From Ignavibacteria bacterium (lineage in GTDB: Bacteria; Bacteroidota; Ignavibacteria; Ch128b), in assembly GCA_013177855.1 (NCBI GenBank), contig JABLYA010000006.1, positions 1-64,000 on the forward strand: 64,000 bases of DNA, written 5' to 3'. Below, piece by piece: positions 45,844-55,442 of this stretch (position 1 is its first letter; each line of letters opens with the position of its first letter). The translations under genes were made by a program, and so were the position numbers. Under the pieces are notes generated by a model that saw only the letters and a program-made list of their open reading frames with translations, was not told the origin of the DNA and did not search any database.

Positions 45844-47508
45844 TTAATTTGTGGTTGTTAATTGTTTTGTATCAGTTGTTTCATTGCCTGAAGAATCACT
45901 AACACTAAATGTTATATCATATGAACCTGTCGTGATTATTGGGAATGTTGTACCTGATACAATAACATTACTAACAGCGATTGCACCATCATAGTTGTCA
46001 ATAACAGTATTAATAGCATAATCCCTAACTTCATTAGCCGTCAAACCTGTTACACCAGTTGTCATACTAAATGTATTACCTGTAAATACGTTATTGTAAT
46101 AAATTACTGGTGGAACACTTTCGATAACGTGAAGTAATGTATAAGCACTTGCTTCATTGCCTGCAGTATCAAATACACTAAAATCAACATCATAATAACC
46201 AATTTGTGTTATTCCAGTGTATGTTGTGTTTCCAGAATTTATCATAACTGTTACGGCACTATTAGGAATAATACCATCAACATCATCCCAAACATAATTG
46301 ATATAATATCTACGAATGTCATCTTTTAATATTGTACCAGGTGTTTGTGTATCACCAGTTAAATCCATAGTATTTGTTATGCCTGAATTCCATACAATTG
46401 TAGGTGCAGTTCCATCAACTACAATAGTTTTTGTTGAACTTGTTGAATTACCTGCTAAATCTTTTGCTGTAAATGTTATAGCATAAGTTCCATCTGTTGT
46501 AATCTTTTCAAATTGTTCACCTGTACTTAATTTTACTATAAGAACACCTAAATCTGCATTATTTATTTGTCCATCTCTTAATATACCATCATCATCGTAA
46601 TCTTTAACATTATCAATAAATCTCCATAGAAGGTCTGCTTTTGTTATAACACCACTTATGTAAGACATTGGTTGTGGTATTGAGTGTGCTTTGAAAGTTA
46701 TAACTGGTGGAGTAGTATCTAAACCAGGATATGTTGCACTCAAATATCTATTAATGGAAGATTCCATTACCCAATTCATTCTACTTAATGTTTGAAGTGC
46801 ATTAAAAGCACTTAGGAAGTATAATTGAATATCATCATGAGAATGTGTTTTAACAGTAAGTAATTCATTATTAATTTGAATAATGTCTATTTTATTAAAA
46901 GGAATAACCATTTCAAGATTATTGTTAATATCATATATTTCAAATTGTGTTGAACCTGTGCAACCAGTTGAACAAGATACCATATAAACTTGATCTGTTC
47001 TAATTGAACTGTAAGACAATCCTTTAATCGTTGAATATGTAGGAACTAATGATGTAGAAATTTCATTTTCATCAAGATTAGCCACCATTATATCAAGAGT
47101 TACAGAATATGCTGTTGGATTATAAACAAAAACTTGTGGAATTCTGTGATTTGCATCACCAGATAACACTAAAATATCAGTAAAAGTTCTTCTAACAAGA
47201 GGATTATCTTCAAAATAATATTCTACATAATTGCTTGCACCTGAGCAAGACATTGGATTGTTGCCGCCATAAGTTGGTACTATTGCTAAAAATGTTATAT
47301 TTGTTCCCAAAAATCCATACATTATCGGTGTATCTACACCGCCACTTTTCAAAGTTTGTTTTGATGTAAATACAGAATCATATTTAATATTTAAACCTGC
47401 TAAACTGAACTTAGAAACCATATTGGGACCGTCTTTTGCTATAATACAAGTATTAACTACTTCTATTGATTTTGTTCCTCCGAAGAAATTGTTTGTTTTG
47501 ATTCTCAT
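45844..47508 (-). CDS. Fibre/decoration protein with Ig-like (DUF5011/HYR-type) repeats
   Basis: 554 aa. Residues 1-200 form a conserved-looking head (MRIKTNNFFGGTKSIEVVNT). The remainder carries at least three Ig-like repeats of the pattern DTTPPVITFKA ... YAITFTAKDLAGNSTSSTKT, GTAPTIVWNSG ... YDVDFSVFDTAGNEASAYT, and VPPVIYYNN ... YDITFSVSDSSGNETTD. Such domains occur on phage capsids and tails and bind weakly to glycans or mucin. First gene of the minus-strand fibre run, facing the 801-aa gene across a shared palindromic promoter. Confidence 0.75.
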   Translation of the reverse strand: MRIKTNNFFGGTKSIEVVNTCIIAKDGPNMVSKFSLAGLNIKYDSVFTSKQTLKSGGVDTPIMYGFLGTNITFLAIVPTYGGNNPMSCSGASNYVEYYFEDNPLVRRTFTDILVLSGDANHRIPQVFVYNPTAYSVTLDIMVANLDENEISTSLVPTYSTIKGLSYSSIRTDQVYMVSCSTGCTGSTQFEIYDINNNLEMVIPFNKIDIIQINNELLTVKTHSHDDIQLYFLSAFNALQTLSRMNWVMESSINRYLSATYPGLDTTPPVITFKAHSIPQPMSYISGVITKADLLWRFIDNVKDYDDDGILRDGQINNADLGVLIVKLSTGEQFEKITTDGTYAITFTAKDLAGNSTSSTKTIVVDGTAPTIVWNSGITNTMDLTGDTQTPGTILKDDIRRYYINYVWDDVDGIIPNSAVTVMINSGNTTYTGITQIGYYDVDFSVFDTAGNEASAYTLLHVIESVPPVIYYNNVFTGNTFSMTTGVTGLTANEVRDYAINTVIDNYDGAIAVSNVIVSGTTFPIITTGSYDITFSVSDSSGNETTDTKQLTTTN

Positions 47509-47524
47509 TTAATGAATTACTTTT

Positions 47525-47544
47525 TTTAATATATATATATTAAA
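47525..47544. promoter_or_regulatory. Palindromic divergent late promoter
   Basis: TTTAATATATATATATTAAA is a perfect 20-bp palindrome, so the TTTAATATATA motif is present on both strands. It is almost centred between the minus-strand start (47508, 16 nt away) and the plus-strand start (47563, 18 nt away). One element probably serves both structural transcription units. Confidence 0.5.
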
Positions 47545-47562
47545 ATCTATTTTGAAAAAATA

Positions 47563-49968
47563 ATGCCTCAACTTAATTATTATTTAAGCAAAAAATTCGA
47601 TGAAACATATACAATCAGCTTCACAGGAGGTCCACAAGAAATAACAGGAAACGGATATGTGTTTAAAACAGGAGTTATAAATTACATATCATCTATAAAT
47701 TATTTTAGTGATGAACCAGATGGTGAAACAAATATTGTATATTTTACTAAATATTTCAAGTATAGAAATGGTGAAACTTGGTCTGATTTATTACCAATAA
47801 ATCAACTTAGTGGTTTAACACTAACACCTTGTGAAGAATTTGAATTAGAATTATATTATTATAGAACCATAAATGGTAAAGACACCAATCCACCAACCAA
47901 ATTATATGTGGATAATATTCTCATAATGGGTAACTATAAATTGAGTAAATATGAATCCGAAGCTGTGTTATCAAGTCATGGAGATTCTGTTATTTTAAAA
48001 CCTAATGATATTTATAAAATATTTTCATTAACTGGATTTAATGTATATGCTACAAGTGGAAATTATGATATAAAATATCGTTTCACACAAGACGGTGGTA
48101 AGACATACACACAATGGGAACCTTTAACACAAGAAAATATATCAACCGTAAAATTAAATCCTCTTAGATTTGCACAAGTTGAATATCTTATAACAAATAC
48201 AAGTGACAATGGATTAATGATTTATGATATTATATTAGAAGGTGATTTTCAAAATGTGTCTGCAAATTATTTAAAAACAAATAGATATGGTTTAAAACAA
48301 GATTGTTTAACCGCTATGTTAGGTGGAAGTGTTGCTGGTGGAGCTGGAACGATACCAGGAAGTACAACAGGAATAGGTGGAATACAAAGTATGTACCCTA
48401 TGCCTGGATCAAGTACAATAGATAGAGATTTTTATACATCTTGTATTAGTTCATATCAAACAAATTTAAATATTGCTAATGATATAAATACTGAAAATGA
48501 TAGTTCAACAGCAACTGGTAATTATTGGAATCCTTATCAATATCAGAAAATTACAGATTTTGCAAATATGTTAGGAAATCAAATTTCATCAATTCTTGGA
48601 TGGGCGGTTGATTATCATTTAACAGATCCAGATGGAAGAGGTGTTGATAAATTCATGCATGAATACACATTAAAAAATGTAGTGGATGTAAAGAAAATTA
48701 AAATAGTTGTACCTGAAAATAAATTCCCTGTTGAACATGTTTTAATAAATCAATTCAATCTTAATTTATTTGATACATTTGAAGTTCACATAATGAAAGA
48801 TGAATTCAAAAGAGCATTTGGTATAACCAAAAGACCTAGTGAAGATGATATTATTTACATTTGTGAAGCAAATATGTTATATTATGTAAAACATGCACAG
48901 GCGAAAAGAGATATTATGAACGCTTCAATGTATTACAAACTTATATTAGAAAAATATGAACACAAAACCAATATTCGTAATCTTGTTGAAGTATCACAAA
49001 ATCAAATTGATTCACTTACAAATAATACTACAATAGATGAATTATTTGGTAAAGATATTCAAGAAACAGAAGATCAAATTGCAAATAAAGAACAAACTTA
49101 TCCAACATCGTTTGAAAAAATCAGGCATACAATATCACCTAAAGTTACTATTATAAAAAATAATATTTATATTGATAATTTTATTGTTTCTAAACAATAT
49201 TATGATTTAAGTCATGTTTCAATAAAAAATAAAACAGCCGTTGATTATACAAAAATAGACCAAAAATTATTAAAATCAGATAATAGAAGTTTTATATTCT
49301 GGTTTAATTTCAATAATGGTTATAATTCAGATGCAAGACCAAATAACACAATGTTTCAAAATTATAAAATTAAAACTAATACAGAATTTAACTTTTTAAA
49401 TAATTATACAGAATCAGGTATTGGATATAAAATATATTACAAAGGTGGTTCATTATTCTTCAAGCTAAATAATGATACATATAAATTAACAAAAGATTTA
49501 ATGACCAATATTTGGTATGCAGGTGTAATTAATCTAAACCAAAGATTAAGAACTATTGATTTATATATTTACAGAAGAAATAGTGATATAAGTGTAACAC
49601 TAATTCAAGAAAATTCGTTTGTAAAAACAAGTGCTATTTATAATTCAGAAGAATACAACGATTTAATTAGTCAAGGATATAAACCTATTGATAATATAGA
49701 AAATCAAATTTGTACTGATATGGAACTAGTTGCATCTACAAATTATTCTATAAATCCTACTGAATTTGAAATGGAAGATACACTTAAACTTTTAGGTTCA
49801 AATATTAAATTAACAAATATAAGAGTATTAAATGATGTTATACCTGAAACAAGTATAATTAATATATTAAAACAAGATATATTAAGGGATGAACAGCATT
49901 TGATATTAGCAGACAATGCTACTAAACAGTTGATAACAGTACATTATTTCAATCCTAATTTTAGATAA
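47563..49968 (+). CDS. Large structural protein (801 aa), LamG-like C-terminus
   Basis: MPQLNYYLSKKFDETYTISF starts an N-terminal half with two beta-sandwich-like repeats (IYKIFSLTGFNVYATSGNYD; VEYLITNTSDNGLMIYDIIL), then a Gly-rich linker (GGSVAGGAGTIPGSTTGIGG). The middle (VVPENKFPVEHVLINQFNLN, DTFEVHIMKDEFKRAFGITK, YYVKHAQAKRDIMNASMYYK) looks like a conserved tail component. The last 250 residues (FIFWFNFNNGYNSDARPNNT...GGSLFFKLNNDTYKLTKDL) resemble a LamG/concanavalin-type sandwich. Probably a baseplate protein to which fibres attach. Ends at a bidirectional terminator. Confidence 0.65.
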   Translation: MPQLNYYLSKKFDETYTISFTGGPQEITGNGYVFKTGVINYISSINYFSDEPDGETNIVYFTKYFKYRNGETWSDLLPINQLSGLTLTPCEEFELELYYYRTINGKDTNPPTKLYVDNILIMGNYKLSKYESEAVLSSHGDSVILKPNDIYKIFSLTGFNVYATSGNYDIKYRFTQDGGKTYTQWEPLTQENISTVKLNPLRFAQVEYLITNTSDNGLMIYDIILEGDFQNVSANYLKTNRYGLKQDCLTAMLGGSVAGGAGTIPGSTTGIGGIQSMYPMPGSSTIDRDFYTSCISSYQTNLNIANDINTENDSSTATGNYWNPYQYQKITDFANMLGNQISSILGWAVDYHLTDPDGRGVDKFMHEYTLKNVVDVKKIKIVVPENKFPVEHVLINQFNLNLFDTFEVHIMKDEFKRAFGITKRPSEDDIIYICEANMLYYVKHAQAKRDIMNASMYYKLILEKYEHKTNIRNLVEVSQNQIDSLTNNTTIDELFGKDIQETEDQIANKEQTYPTSFEKIRHTISPKVTIIKNNIYIDNFIVSKQYYDLSHVSIKNKTAVDYTKIDQKLLKSDNRSFIFWFNFNNGYNSDARPNNTMFQNYKIKTNTEFNFLNNYTESGIGYKIYYKGGSLFFKLNNDTYKLTKDLMTNIWYAGVINLNQRLRTIDLYIYRRNSDISVTLIQENSFVKTSAIYNSEEYNDLISQGYKPIDNIENQICTDMELVASTNYSINPTEFEMEDTLKLLGSNIKLTNIRVLNDVIPETSIINILKQDILRDEQHLILADNATKQLITVHYFNPNFR

Positions 49969-49974
49969 AATAAA

Positions 49975-50005
49975 AAGAAACCTCTCAACTTGAGAGGCTT
50001 CTTTT
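49975..50005. terminator. Bidirectional terminator between convergent genes
   Basis: AAGAAACCTCTCAACTTGAG then AGGCTTCTTTTT: a stem CCTCTC/GAGAGG extended by AAGAA/TTCTT, with A-run before and T-run after. It serves the 801-aa gene and the 168-aa gene, which meet here. Confidence 0.8.
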
Positions 50006-50499
50006 TATGGTTTTCTTGTAACTAATTTATTTATTTCTGAAGATAAGACAAATGTGTATGTTTTACCATCCCTCATAGGAATTTGCAATGTTTCTAATTT
50101 TTCAATTTCACTATAAATATTTGATATATAATTTTTCAAATCATCAATGCTCTTTTGAAATGAATCAGAAGGTTTATATGATTCTGGAAACATATCTTTA
50201 AATTCTATGATTTCTTTTAATAAAGAAGACTTATTGATAATAACTTTGTCATTATTGATTGTTGATTTAATTTTTAAAAAATCTTCAATATAAAGATTAA
50301 ATTGATGTATCAAATTATCCGTTTCAACAACTTTTAATAAACCTATAACATAGGCATCATTTTCAGAAATAACTTCTGGTTTGTTTTCTTGAATCCACTT
50401 ATTTATATATTCTTGTGATTTGCCTTTTAAAACAAATCTTTTATATTTGTTGAATAGACACCTTTTAATTATGTCTTCTGGTAAAACAATTATTTGCAT
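50005..50499 (-). CDS. Hypothetical helical protein
   Basis: 164 aa from ATG 50499 (MQIIVLPEDIIKRCLFNKYK); a TTG four codons upstream is less likely. Mostly helical (FQKSIDDLKNYISNIYSEIE) with a conserved-looking ENDAYVIGLLKVVETDNLIH. No family recognised. Confidence 0.55.
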   Translation of the reverse strand: MQIIVLPEDIIKRCLFNKYKRFVLKGKSQEYINKWIQENKPEVISENDAYVIGLLKVVETDNLIHQFNLYIEDFLKIKSTINNDKVIINKSSLLKEIIEFKDMFPESYKPSDSFQKSIDDLKNYISNIYSEIEKLETLQIPMRDGKTYTFVLSSEINKLVTRKP

Positions 50500-50511
50500 A
50501 ATTATTAACAA

Positions 50512-50680
50512 TTTATTTTTTTATAAAAAATTATAATTTCATTTCAATATATATTGGAAAATAATAAAAGTTTAAGCAAATTGATTTTTTAATACACATT
50601 ATATATATAAATTATATTAATTTTATTTCAATATATATATATGGGAAAATAAAAGTTAAAAAAAATAATATAATATAAAT
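50512..50680 (+). promoter_or_regulatory. Intergenic region with a duplicated leader
   Basis: Two direct copies of ATTTCAATATATAT(n)GGAAAATAA(n)AAAGTT at 50541-50573 and 50625-50658, the second with two extra AT steps and GGG. They lie upstream of the repeat fibre gene at 50681. They may be tandem promoters or a duplicated untranslated leader. Confidence 0.4.
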
Positions 50681-51844
50681 ATGCCAAGTACAATACAAAT
50701 GATGAGTCAAAATAAAAATTTATTACCAGATGTTCCATCAGGTAGTAGTCTTTTATTTTTAAATGAAGATGATGGAAGATTTTGGCTAAAAACGCCAGAT
50801 GGTAATTTCATTCCTTCTTCAAATAATTTGCCAGAATTAGAAGAAGGTAAATATCTAAAAGTAGAAGGTGGTGTTCTTGTGTGGGCAGATGGAGGTAGTG
50901 GTATATTAGATATATTATACGATGATTTAATTTCGCTTTCAGAATTGGCAAAAATGGTTAGATTTAGAAAGATTTGTAAATTGGAGTTGGACAAGTGATA
51001 TTTCTCAATTTAATATGGGGAATGCTACTACAACTAATTTAATTATAAATCCTCTCTCATATGAAGATTATTATACTTTTATTAATAATTCTATGGTATC
51101 AAATATAGAAATTGGACATAGATATATATCAAATTCATACATAACAATGTTGAATAATATTGTTTTTAGAGAAGCTTGTATGTCAAGCAAAATAAGAGAA
51201 AAAAGTAATAATTGCACAATCAGTGACGATTTTAATAATAATGAAATTGGCATTTTTTTAGTAAAAATATTTTAGGAAACAGTTTCGTTTCTAACACAAT
51301 CGGAAACTATTATATTTCTAACACAATCGGAAACGATTACATTTCTAACACAATCGGAAACTATTATATTTCTAACACAATCGGAAACTATTATATTTCT
51401 AACACAATCGGAAACGATTACATTTCTAACACAATCGGAAACTATTACCAATATAACACAATCGGTGATTATTTTGAGTATAATTATATAGGTGATAATT
51501 TTATTAATACTGATATTGGAGATTATATGAATAATAATAATAAAATAGGTAATAATAATGGTGCTGATAAAGGAGGTATCTATAGAAATTCTATAGGTAA
51601 TAATTTTAACAGAAATGTTTTTGAAGATTATGTTGGTGATATTCGAGGTCGTATTATAATAGGAAATGATTTTCAGTGTAATTATGTTAGATCAGGTGCT
51701 ATTCCTAGCAATACAGACTTTACATTAGCAACACATGTATATGGAGATTATGATTGTGAATTATATAGACGATCAGATGGAACACCGAGATTGAAATATT
51801 ATGATAATACCGATACGTTAAATGTTGTTAATATAACAGATTAA
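50681..51844 (+). CDS. Repeat-type tail fibre, interrupted by two homopolymer frameshifts
   Basis: Three frames join into one protein of about 388 aa if one A is removed from the A5 run near 50950-50954 and one T is added to the T7 run near 51252-51258. Start MPSTIQMMSQNKNLLPDVPS; the second piece reads WLDLERFVNWSWTSDISQFN and MVSNIEIGHRYISNSYITML. The third piece has six exact YISNTIGN-type nonapeptides, then more diverged NxIGx copies (EYNYIGDNFINTDIGDYMNN) and an end RLKYYDNTDTLNVVNITD. The regular nine-residue N-x-I-G rhythm suggests a narrow beta-helix or trimeric spike. If not sequencing errors, the gene would be inactive. Confidence 0.65.
51288..51449 (+). repeat. 27-bp tandem repeat, six copies
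   Basis: The 20-nt core TTTCTAACACAATCGGAAAC recurs unchanged at 51288, 51315, 51342, 51369, 51396 and 51423, with a 7-nt TATTATA or GATTACA spacer. Period 27 keeps the reading frame and encodes (Y/D)YISNTIGN. The repeats have very little drift, so they expanded recently or are kept alike by recombination. Confidence 0.9.
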
Positions 51845-51982
51845 AAAATAAATAAGTCCTCTAAATTAGTTTGACACAATAATTGTTTATATTTAATTAA
51901 ACAAAAAATCTAAAGTTATGAAAATACTACTATCTACAATTGTATAAAAATGCTTTATGTAAAATAATTCTATTTATTTAAT

Positions 51983-52312
51983 TTATTTATTTAAAATTAT
52001 ATTATATAATTCTAACGCTTTAAAATTATCTTCTATCTTTTGACATGATAATTTGAAATTTACAACATCTTGTAAATCAAGTTCAAACCACTCACCACCC
52101 TTTCTTTTATGTGAATATAAATTATGTAGTGTTGTTTCAACCATTCTACCATATTTAGTTTTAAAAAAATCAATGCAAGTAATTTTGTCTTTATTGCCTG
52201 TTTGAAGTCCTTTTATTCTTTTTTTAAAGTCCTTATTGCGTGTATATCCTATTTTATAAGTTGTTTCATAATCAGAAACACATTTAAACAAATAAATATA
52301 ACCATTAGTCAA
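51983..52312 (-). CDS. GIY-YIG-related T5orf172-like protein
   Basis: 109 aa. NGYIYLFKCVSDYETTYKIG then YTRNKDFKKRIKGLQTGNK, KTKYGRMVETTLHNLYSHKR and KGGEWFELD follow the T5orf172/MUG113 pattern, a branch of the GIY-YIG nuclease superfamily. The Tyr-Lys-Ile-Gly-Tyr strand, the catalytic-type Arg (KKRI) and the Glu (VET) are present. A possible nuclease acting on DNA; it could be mobile or take part in host takeover. Stands alone between two gene-poor gaps. Confidence 0.7.
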   Translation of the reverse strand: MTNGYIYLFKCVSDYETTYKIGYTRNKDFKKRIKGLQTGNKDKITCIDFFKTKYGRMVETTLHNLYSHKRKGGEWFELDLQDVVNFKLSCQKIEDNFKALELYNIILNK

Positions 52313-52443
52313 TTATATAAATTATTTTTTATCATATATATTTATAATTATTTGTCTAAATTTTAACATTCTCATTATTTACAAATATCAAACAATACGA
52401 TTTCTATGTTTGAGAACTTAATTTAAGTTGTTTGAATTAAAAA

Positions 52444-53094
52444 TTATTTTGTACCCTTTAAATGTGGTTGTAGTTTTCCTTTGTGATATACATTACCTTC
52501 AGAATCTACAAACTCTTCATAAAAATGCCAACCTCTTGGTTTTTTAACTTTCTTTGCTTCTTCTTCGAGACGTTTTATTTCATTTTCTGAATAAATAGTT
52601 TTTTGAGGACCAGATTCTAACATGATAGGTTCATCAAAACTTACGATATTTATTTCTTGAATATTTTTTTTCTTATTCTTAATTCTATCTAAAAATCCTC
52701 TTTCTTCTAAGTATTTAATATATTCCTCCAATTTTGAAATTTGAGCTTTATAAATACTTTCCATTTCTTTATATTTTAGAATTATCAATTGTTTTTGATT
52801 TTCAACATTATCTATTTTTCTTGACAATTCATCATATCTTTCTCTTACTCTATAATTCTCTGCTACTAAATCAGTTAATATATTTTTTTCTGTAGTTTTG
52901 TATTCATGAACATCTGGTTTATCTTTATCTTTAATGATAACAAGAATATTTTCACCACTATCTTTTAAGAATGCAATTTCTTGTTTTAGTTTTATTATTT
53001 CTGTTTGATAATTTTGAATTTGCGTTCTTAATTGGTCGATAGTTGTTAAATATTTTTCATATTCATCATATGATATAGTAACCATTTTTTTCAT
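52444..53094 (-). CDS. Coiled-coil protein
   Basis: 216 aa. Residues 5-150 are one long coiled coil (YEKYLTTIDQLRTQIQNYQT; ERYDELSRKIDNVENQKQLI) and the C-terminus reads WHFYEEFVDSEGNVYHKGKL. The start overlaps the upstream stop (ATGA-type, positions 53091-53094). No catalytic motif; probably a scaffold or adaptor. Confidence 0.55.
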   Translation of the reverse strand: MKKMVTISYDEYEKYLTTIDQLRTQIQNYQTEIIKLKQEIAFLKDSGENILVIIKDKDKPDVHEYKTTEKNILTDLVAENYRVRERYDELSRKIDNVENQKQLIILKYKEMESIYKAQISKLEEYIKYLEERGFLDRIKNKKKNIQEINIVSFDEPIMLESGPQKTIYSENEIKRLEEEAKKVKKPRGWHFYEEFVDSEGNVYHKGKLQPHLKGTK

Positions 53095-53582
53095 TTCTTT
53101 ATCTTGTTATCATTTTCTATAAATTTCTTAATATATAAATTAGATTCAATACTAATATCGTTTTTATATAAAAAATAATATTTTTTACCTCTTATTTCTT
53201 TAGTCATATAAATATCATCTTTTCTACAAATATTTTGTAACATTAACATATATAAACTATCTCTTTCATCATCAAAAGATGAATAACCTAAAAAATCAAC
53301 TTCATTTTTATCAATAAATTCTTCTATACTATTTTTAATATTTGATATTACTTTATATCCACGATTGTCTATATTTCTTAATAATTTATATACTTTATTT
53401 TTTTCTAAATCAATATAATAAAAATATATATTATAAGCATTTAAACCAATAGAATCAAAATGTATAAAATATTGATCATCAAGAATGTCAAATTTAGCAA
53501 TCCAACCATATTCTGATTTTTTAATCCATTTATAATTCTTAGTTTCAAACAACTCTTTTATATAAATAATAAATTTTTTCAT
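53091..53582 (-). CDS. Tagged hypothetical protein
   Basis: 163 aa, opening MKKFIIYIKELFETKNYKWI, loosely tag-like. Beta/alpha, aromatic-rich (YGWIAKFDILDDQYFIHFDS; GKKYYFLYKNDISIESNLYI). Coupled to the coiled-coil gene by a 4-nt overlap. Function unknown. Confidence 0.5.
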   Translation of the reverse strand: MKKFIIYIKELFETKNYKWIKKSEYGWIAKFDILDDQYFIHFDSIGLNAYNIYFYYIDLEKNKVYKLLRNIDNRGYKVISNIKNSIEEFIDKNEVDFLGYSSFDDERDSLYMLMLQNICRKDDIYMTKEIRGKKYYFLYKNDISIESNLYIKKFIENDNKIKK

Positions 53583-53648
53583 AAATTTATATATAGTTTA
53601 TATTCAATCCCATTTCAAAATTTTATGGTTTTTATCTTTTCTTTCAAG

Positions 53649-53874
53649 TTATTTATATCTTTCAGGTTCAATTGTATATTCGATAGCTTTATCCAAAATT
53701 TTTGTGTTATGTTCTAACAATAAACCTCTTTTACGATTTTTAGTAACTACAATTATAACAAAATTTTATTAAATTTTCTTTTGAATGATTTGTTGAATCT
53801 TCTAAACTACTTTTACATCATTTTAAATTATCAAATTCTTTATCGCTTAAACTATTTAACCAATCTTCTATCAT
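53649..53874 (-). pseudogene. Broken small gene coupled to uvsW (uvsW.1 position)
   Basis: The ATG (53874) overlaps the uvsW stop as ATGA, so a real gene is expected here. It reads MIEDWLNSLSDKEFDNLK and then meets TGA at 53818-53820. The frames go on with SSLEDSTNHSKENLIKF and TKNRKRGLLLEHNTKILDKA ... YTIEPERYK. About 75 codons in all, length 3n+1, so at least one indel or nonsense change is present. In T4 a small gene, uvsW.1, occupies this place. Confidence 0.4.
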
Positions 53875-55442
53875 ATTACTATTTTTAATTCATCAAATGG
53901 ATATTCTTGTTTCTTATATAATTCATCTCTTCGTGAGATATAGTGTTTATACAATATCGTTTTATAAGAACTGTGAAATTGATCAACAATATCAAAAATA
54001 ATTGCTTTGTCACCTTCTTTGTCTTTGTGTAATCTTAAAGCACGACCAATGGATTGTAATACAATTCTTGCAGATTTAAATGAATCAGCAAATATTATAT
54101 TTTTTAATGCTTTGATACTTACACCAGTTGATAAAGTTCCAAAAGATGCCACTAACACTTTTGGTTTACCATCTGTTATTTCCATCTGTTTCTTAATATA
54201 TTCTCTTTTTTCAGAAGAAGTTTGACCATCGATATAATAAAAGTCTTTATCTAGTACATTTGACCTGAAAAAATTATATAATTCCGTACCATAATCAATA
54301 TTATGAAATAGAACAAGAGAATTGTTTTTGAATTTACCAACTAACTTTGATAAGAAAATCTTTCGTTTATCTGAATTTTGTGCATATTCTTTCTCTAACT
54401 CATATGCTCTTTTTCCATCACCATACTTTTTAATAGTATAAACACTTTCCGCAAATGATTTATCATCATACTGCAATATCAAACATTTAATTTTGACATT
54501 TGAAATCAAACCTTTATTCATTAATTCTTTGGCTTTGACTGTAATCAATTTTGGACCTGTAACAGATTCAATAGCCATCCATTCAGATGTACCATTCATA
54601 GGATATGTACCAGACATACCTAATCTATAATGAGCATGTCCAAATGTTCTTCTTAATATAGTTGTTAATGTTGCTGCTTTCGCAGTGTGACATTCATCAA
54701 CCATAACAACATTAAATTGTTTAAAGAAATTTGGTTCTAACTGTGCTGTTCCCCAGTTAATTAATGATTGATAAGTTCCTATATATACGTTTGGTTCTTT
54801 TCCATCTCTAACTTTTCTTGGTTTATCAGACATGATTTCTTGAATATTCAAATCAACAGGATTTTTATTTTCTTTATTAAATCCTAAATTATAATCTATC
54901 ATATCATCGTAAAATTGTGTTACAAGTGATATAGATGGAACTATTAATAAAATTTTTGCATCAGGTTTCTTTTTAAGTATGTAAAAAACCATTATAGAAA
55001 ATATGAGTGATTTACCACCAGAAGTTGCAACCTCGATTGTACCATATCTGTGTTTCAACATTTTAAATACTGCATCAATTTGATGTTCATAAGGTACAAA
55101 CGGTTTACCTTTTAGTTTGTGATCTTTAAAAAATTCTTTTGTAAAATTTGTTACATCTTCCAAGGTTATATTATTGTCTCTTGGAAAAATTTCTTTATTG
55201 ATAACATTAAAAGGATAGCCATATTCTTTACAGCAATTATAACATTCTTGCCATAAACCAAAATCTATAATACCATTATTAAAATAATCAAACTTACCGT
55301 CCCAATTTGTAAGTTTGAAACGAGGCATGAAACGATATCCTTTTACATAAGGATTAAGCCATTTTTTTAAATTGTTAAATTCTTCTCTAGTAGATTCTTT
55401 AAGAACAATTTTACTGTAATCTTTACTAATCTCAAATTTCAA
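53871..55442 (-). CDS. uvsW: UvsW-type DNA/RNA helicase
   Basis: 523 aa (T4 UvsW 503). Superfamily 2 motifs in order: PYEHQIDAVFKMLKHRYG then TIEVATSGGKSLIFS (motif I, about 139-145), VVMVDECHTAKA (DECH box), RLGMSGTYP (motif III), LVASFGTLSTGVSIKALKNI and QSIGRALRLHKDKEG (motif VI). The N-terminal 110 residues match the small UvsW DNA-binding domain (FKLTNWDGKFDYFNNGIIDF). It unwinds R-loops and moves branched recombination intermediates, ending origin-dependent replication. The start is TTG at 55442 overlapping the upstream stop as TTGA, so it is translated by coupling. Confidence 0.9.
   Translation of the reverse strand: MKFEISKDYSKIVLKESTREEFNNLKKWLNPYVKGYRFMPRFKLTNWDGKFDYFNNGIIDFGLWQECYNCCKEYGYPFNVINKEIFPRDNNITLEDVTNFTKEFFKDHKLKGKPFVPYEHQIDAVFKMLKHRYGTIEVATSGGKSLIFSIMVFYILKKKPDAKILLIVPSISLVTQFYDDMIDYNLGFNKENKNPVDLNIQEIMSDKPRKVRDGKEPNVYIGTYQSLINWGTAQLEPNFFKQFNVVMVDECHTAKAATLTTILRRTFGHAHYRLGMSGTYPMNGTSEWMAIESVTGPKLITVKAKELMNKGLISNVKIKCLILQYDDKSFAESVYTIKKYGDGKRAYELEKEYAQNSDKRKIFLSKLVGKFKNNSLVLFHNIDYGTELYNFFRSNVLDKDFYYIDGQTSSEKREYIKKQMEITDGKPKVLVASFGTLSTGVSIKALKNIIFADSFKSARIVLQSIGRALRLHKDKEGDKAIIFDIVDQFHSSYKTILYKHYISRRDELYKKQEYPFDELKIVI

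Noticed and set aside
51288-51449. Short regular repeats as a CRISPR array
   Set aside because: Spacers are only 7 nt and nearly constant, the period is 27, and the frame codes for a regular nonapeptide, so it is a coding tandem repeat.
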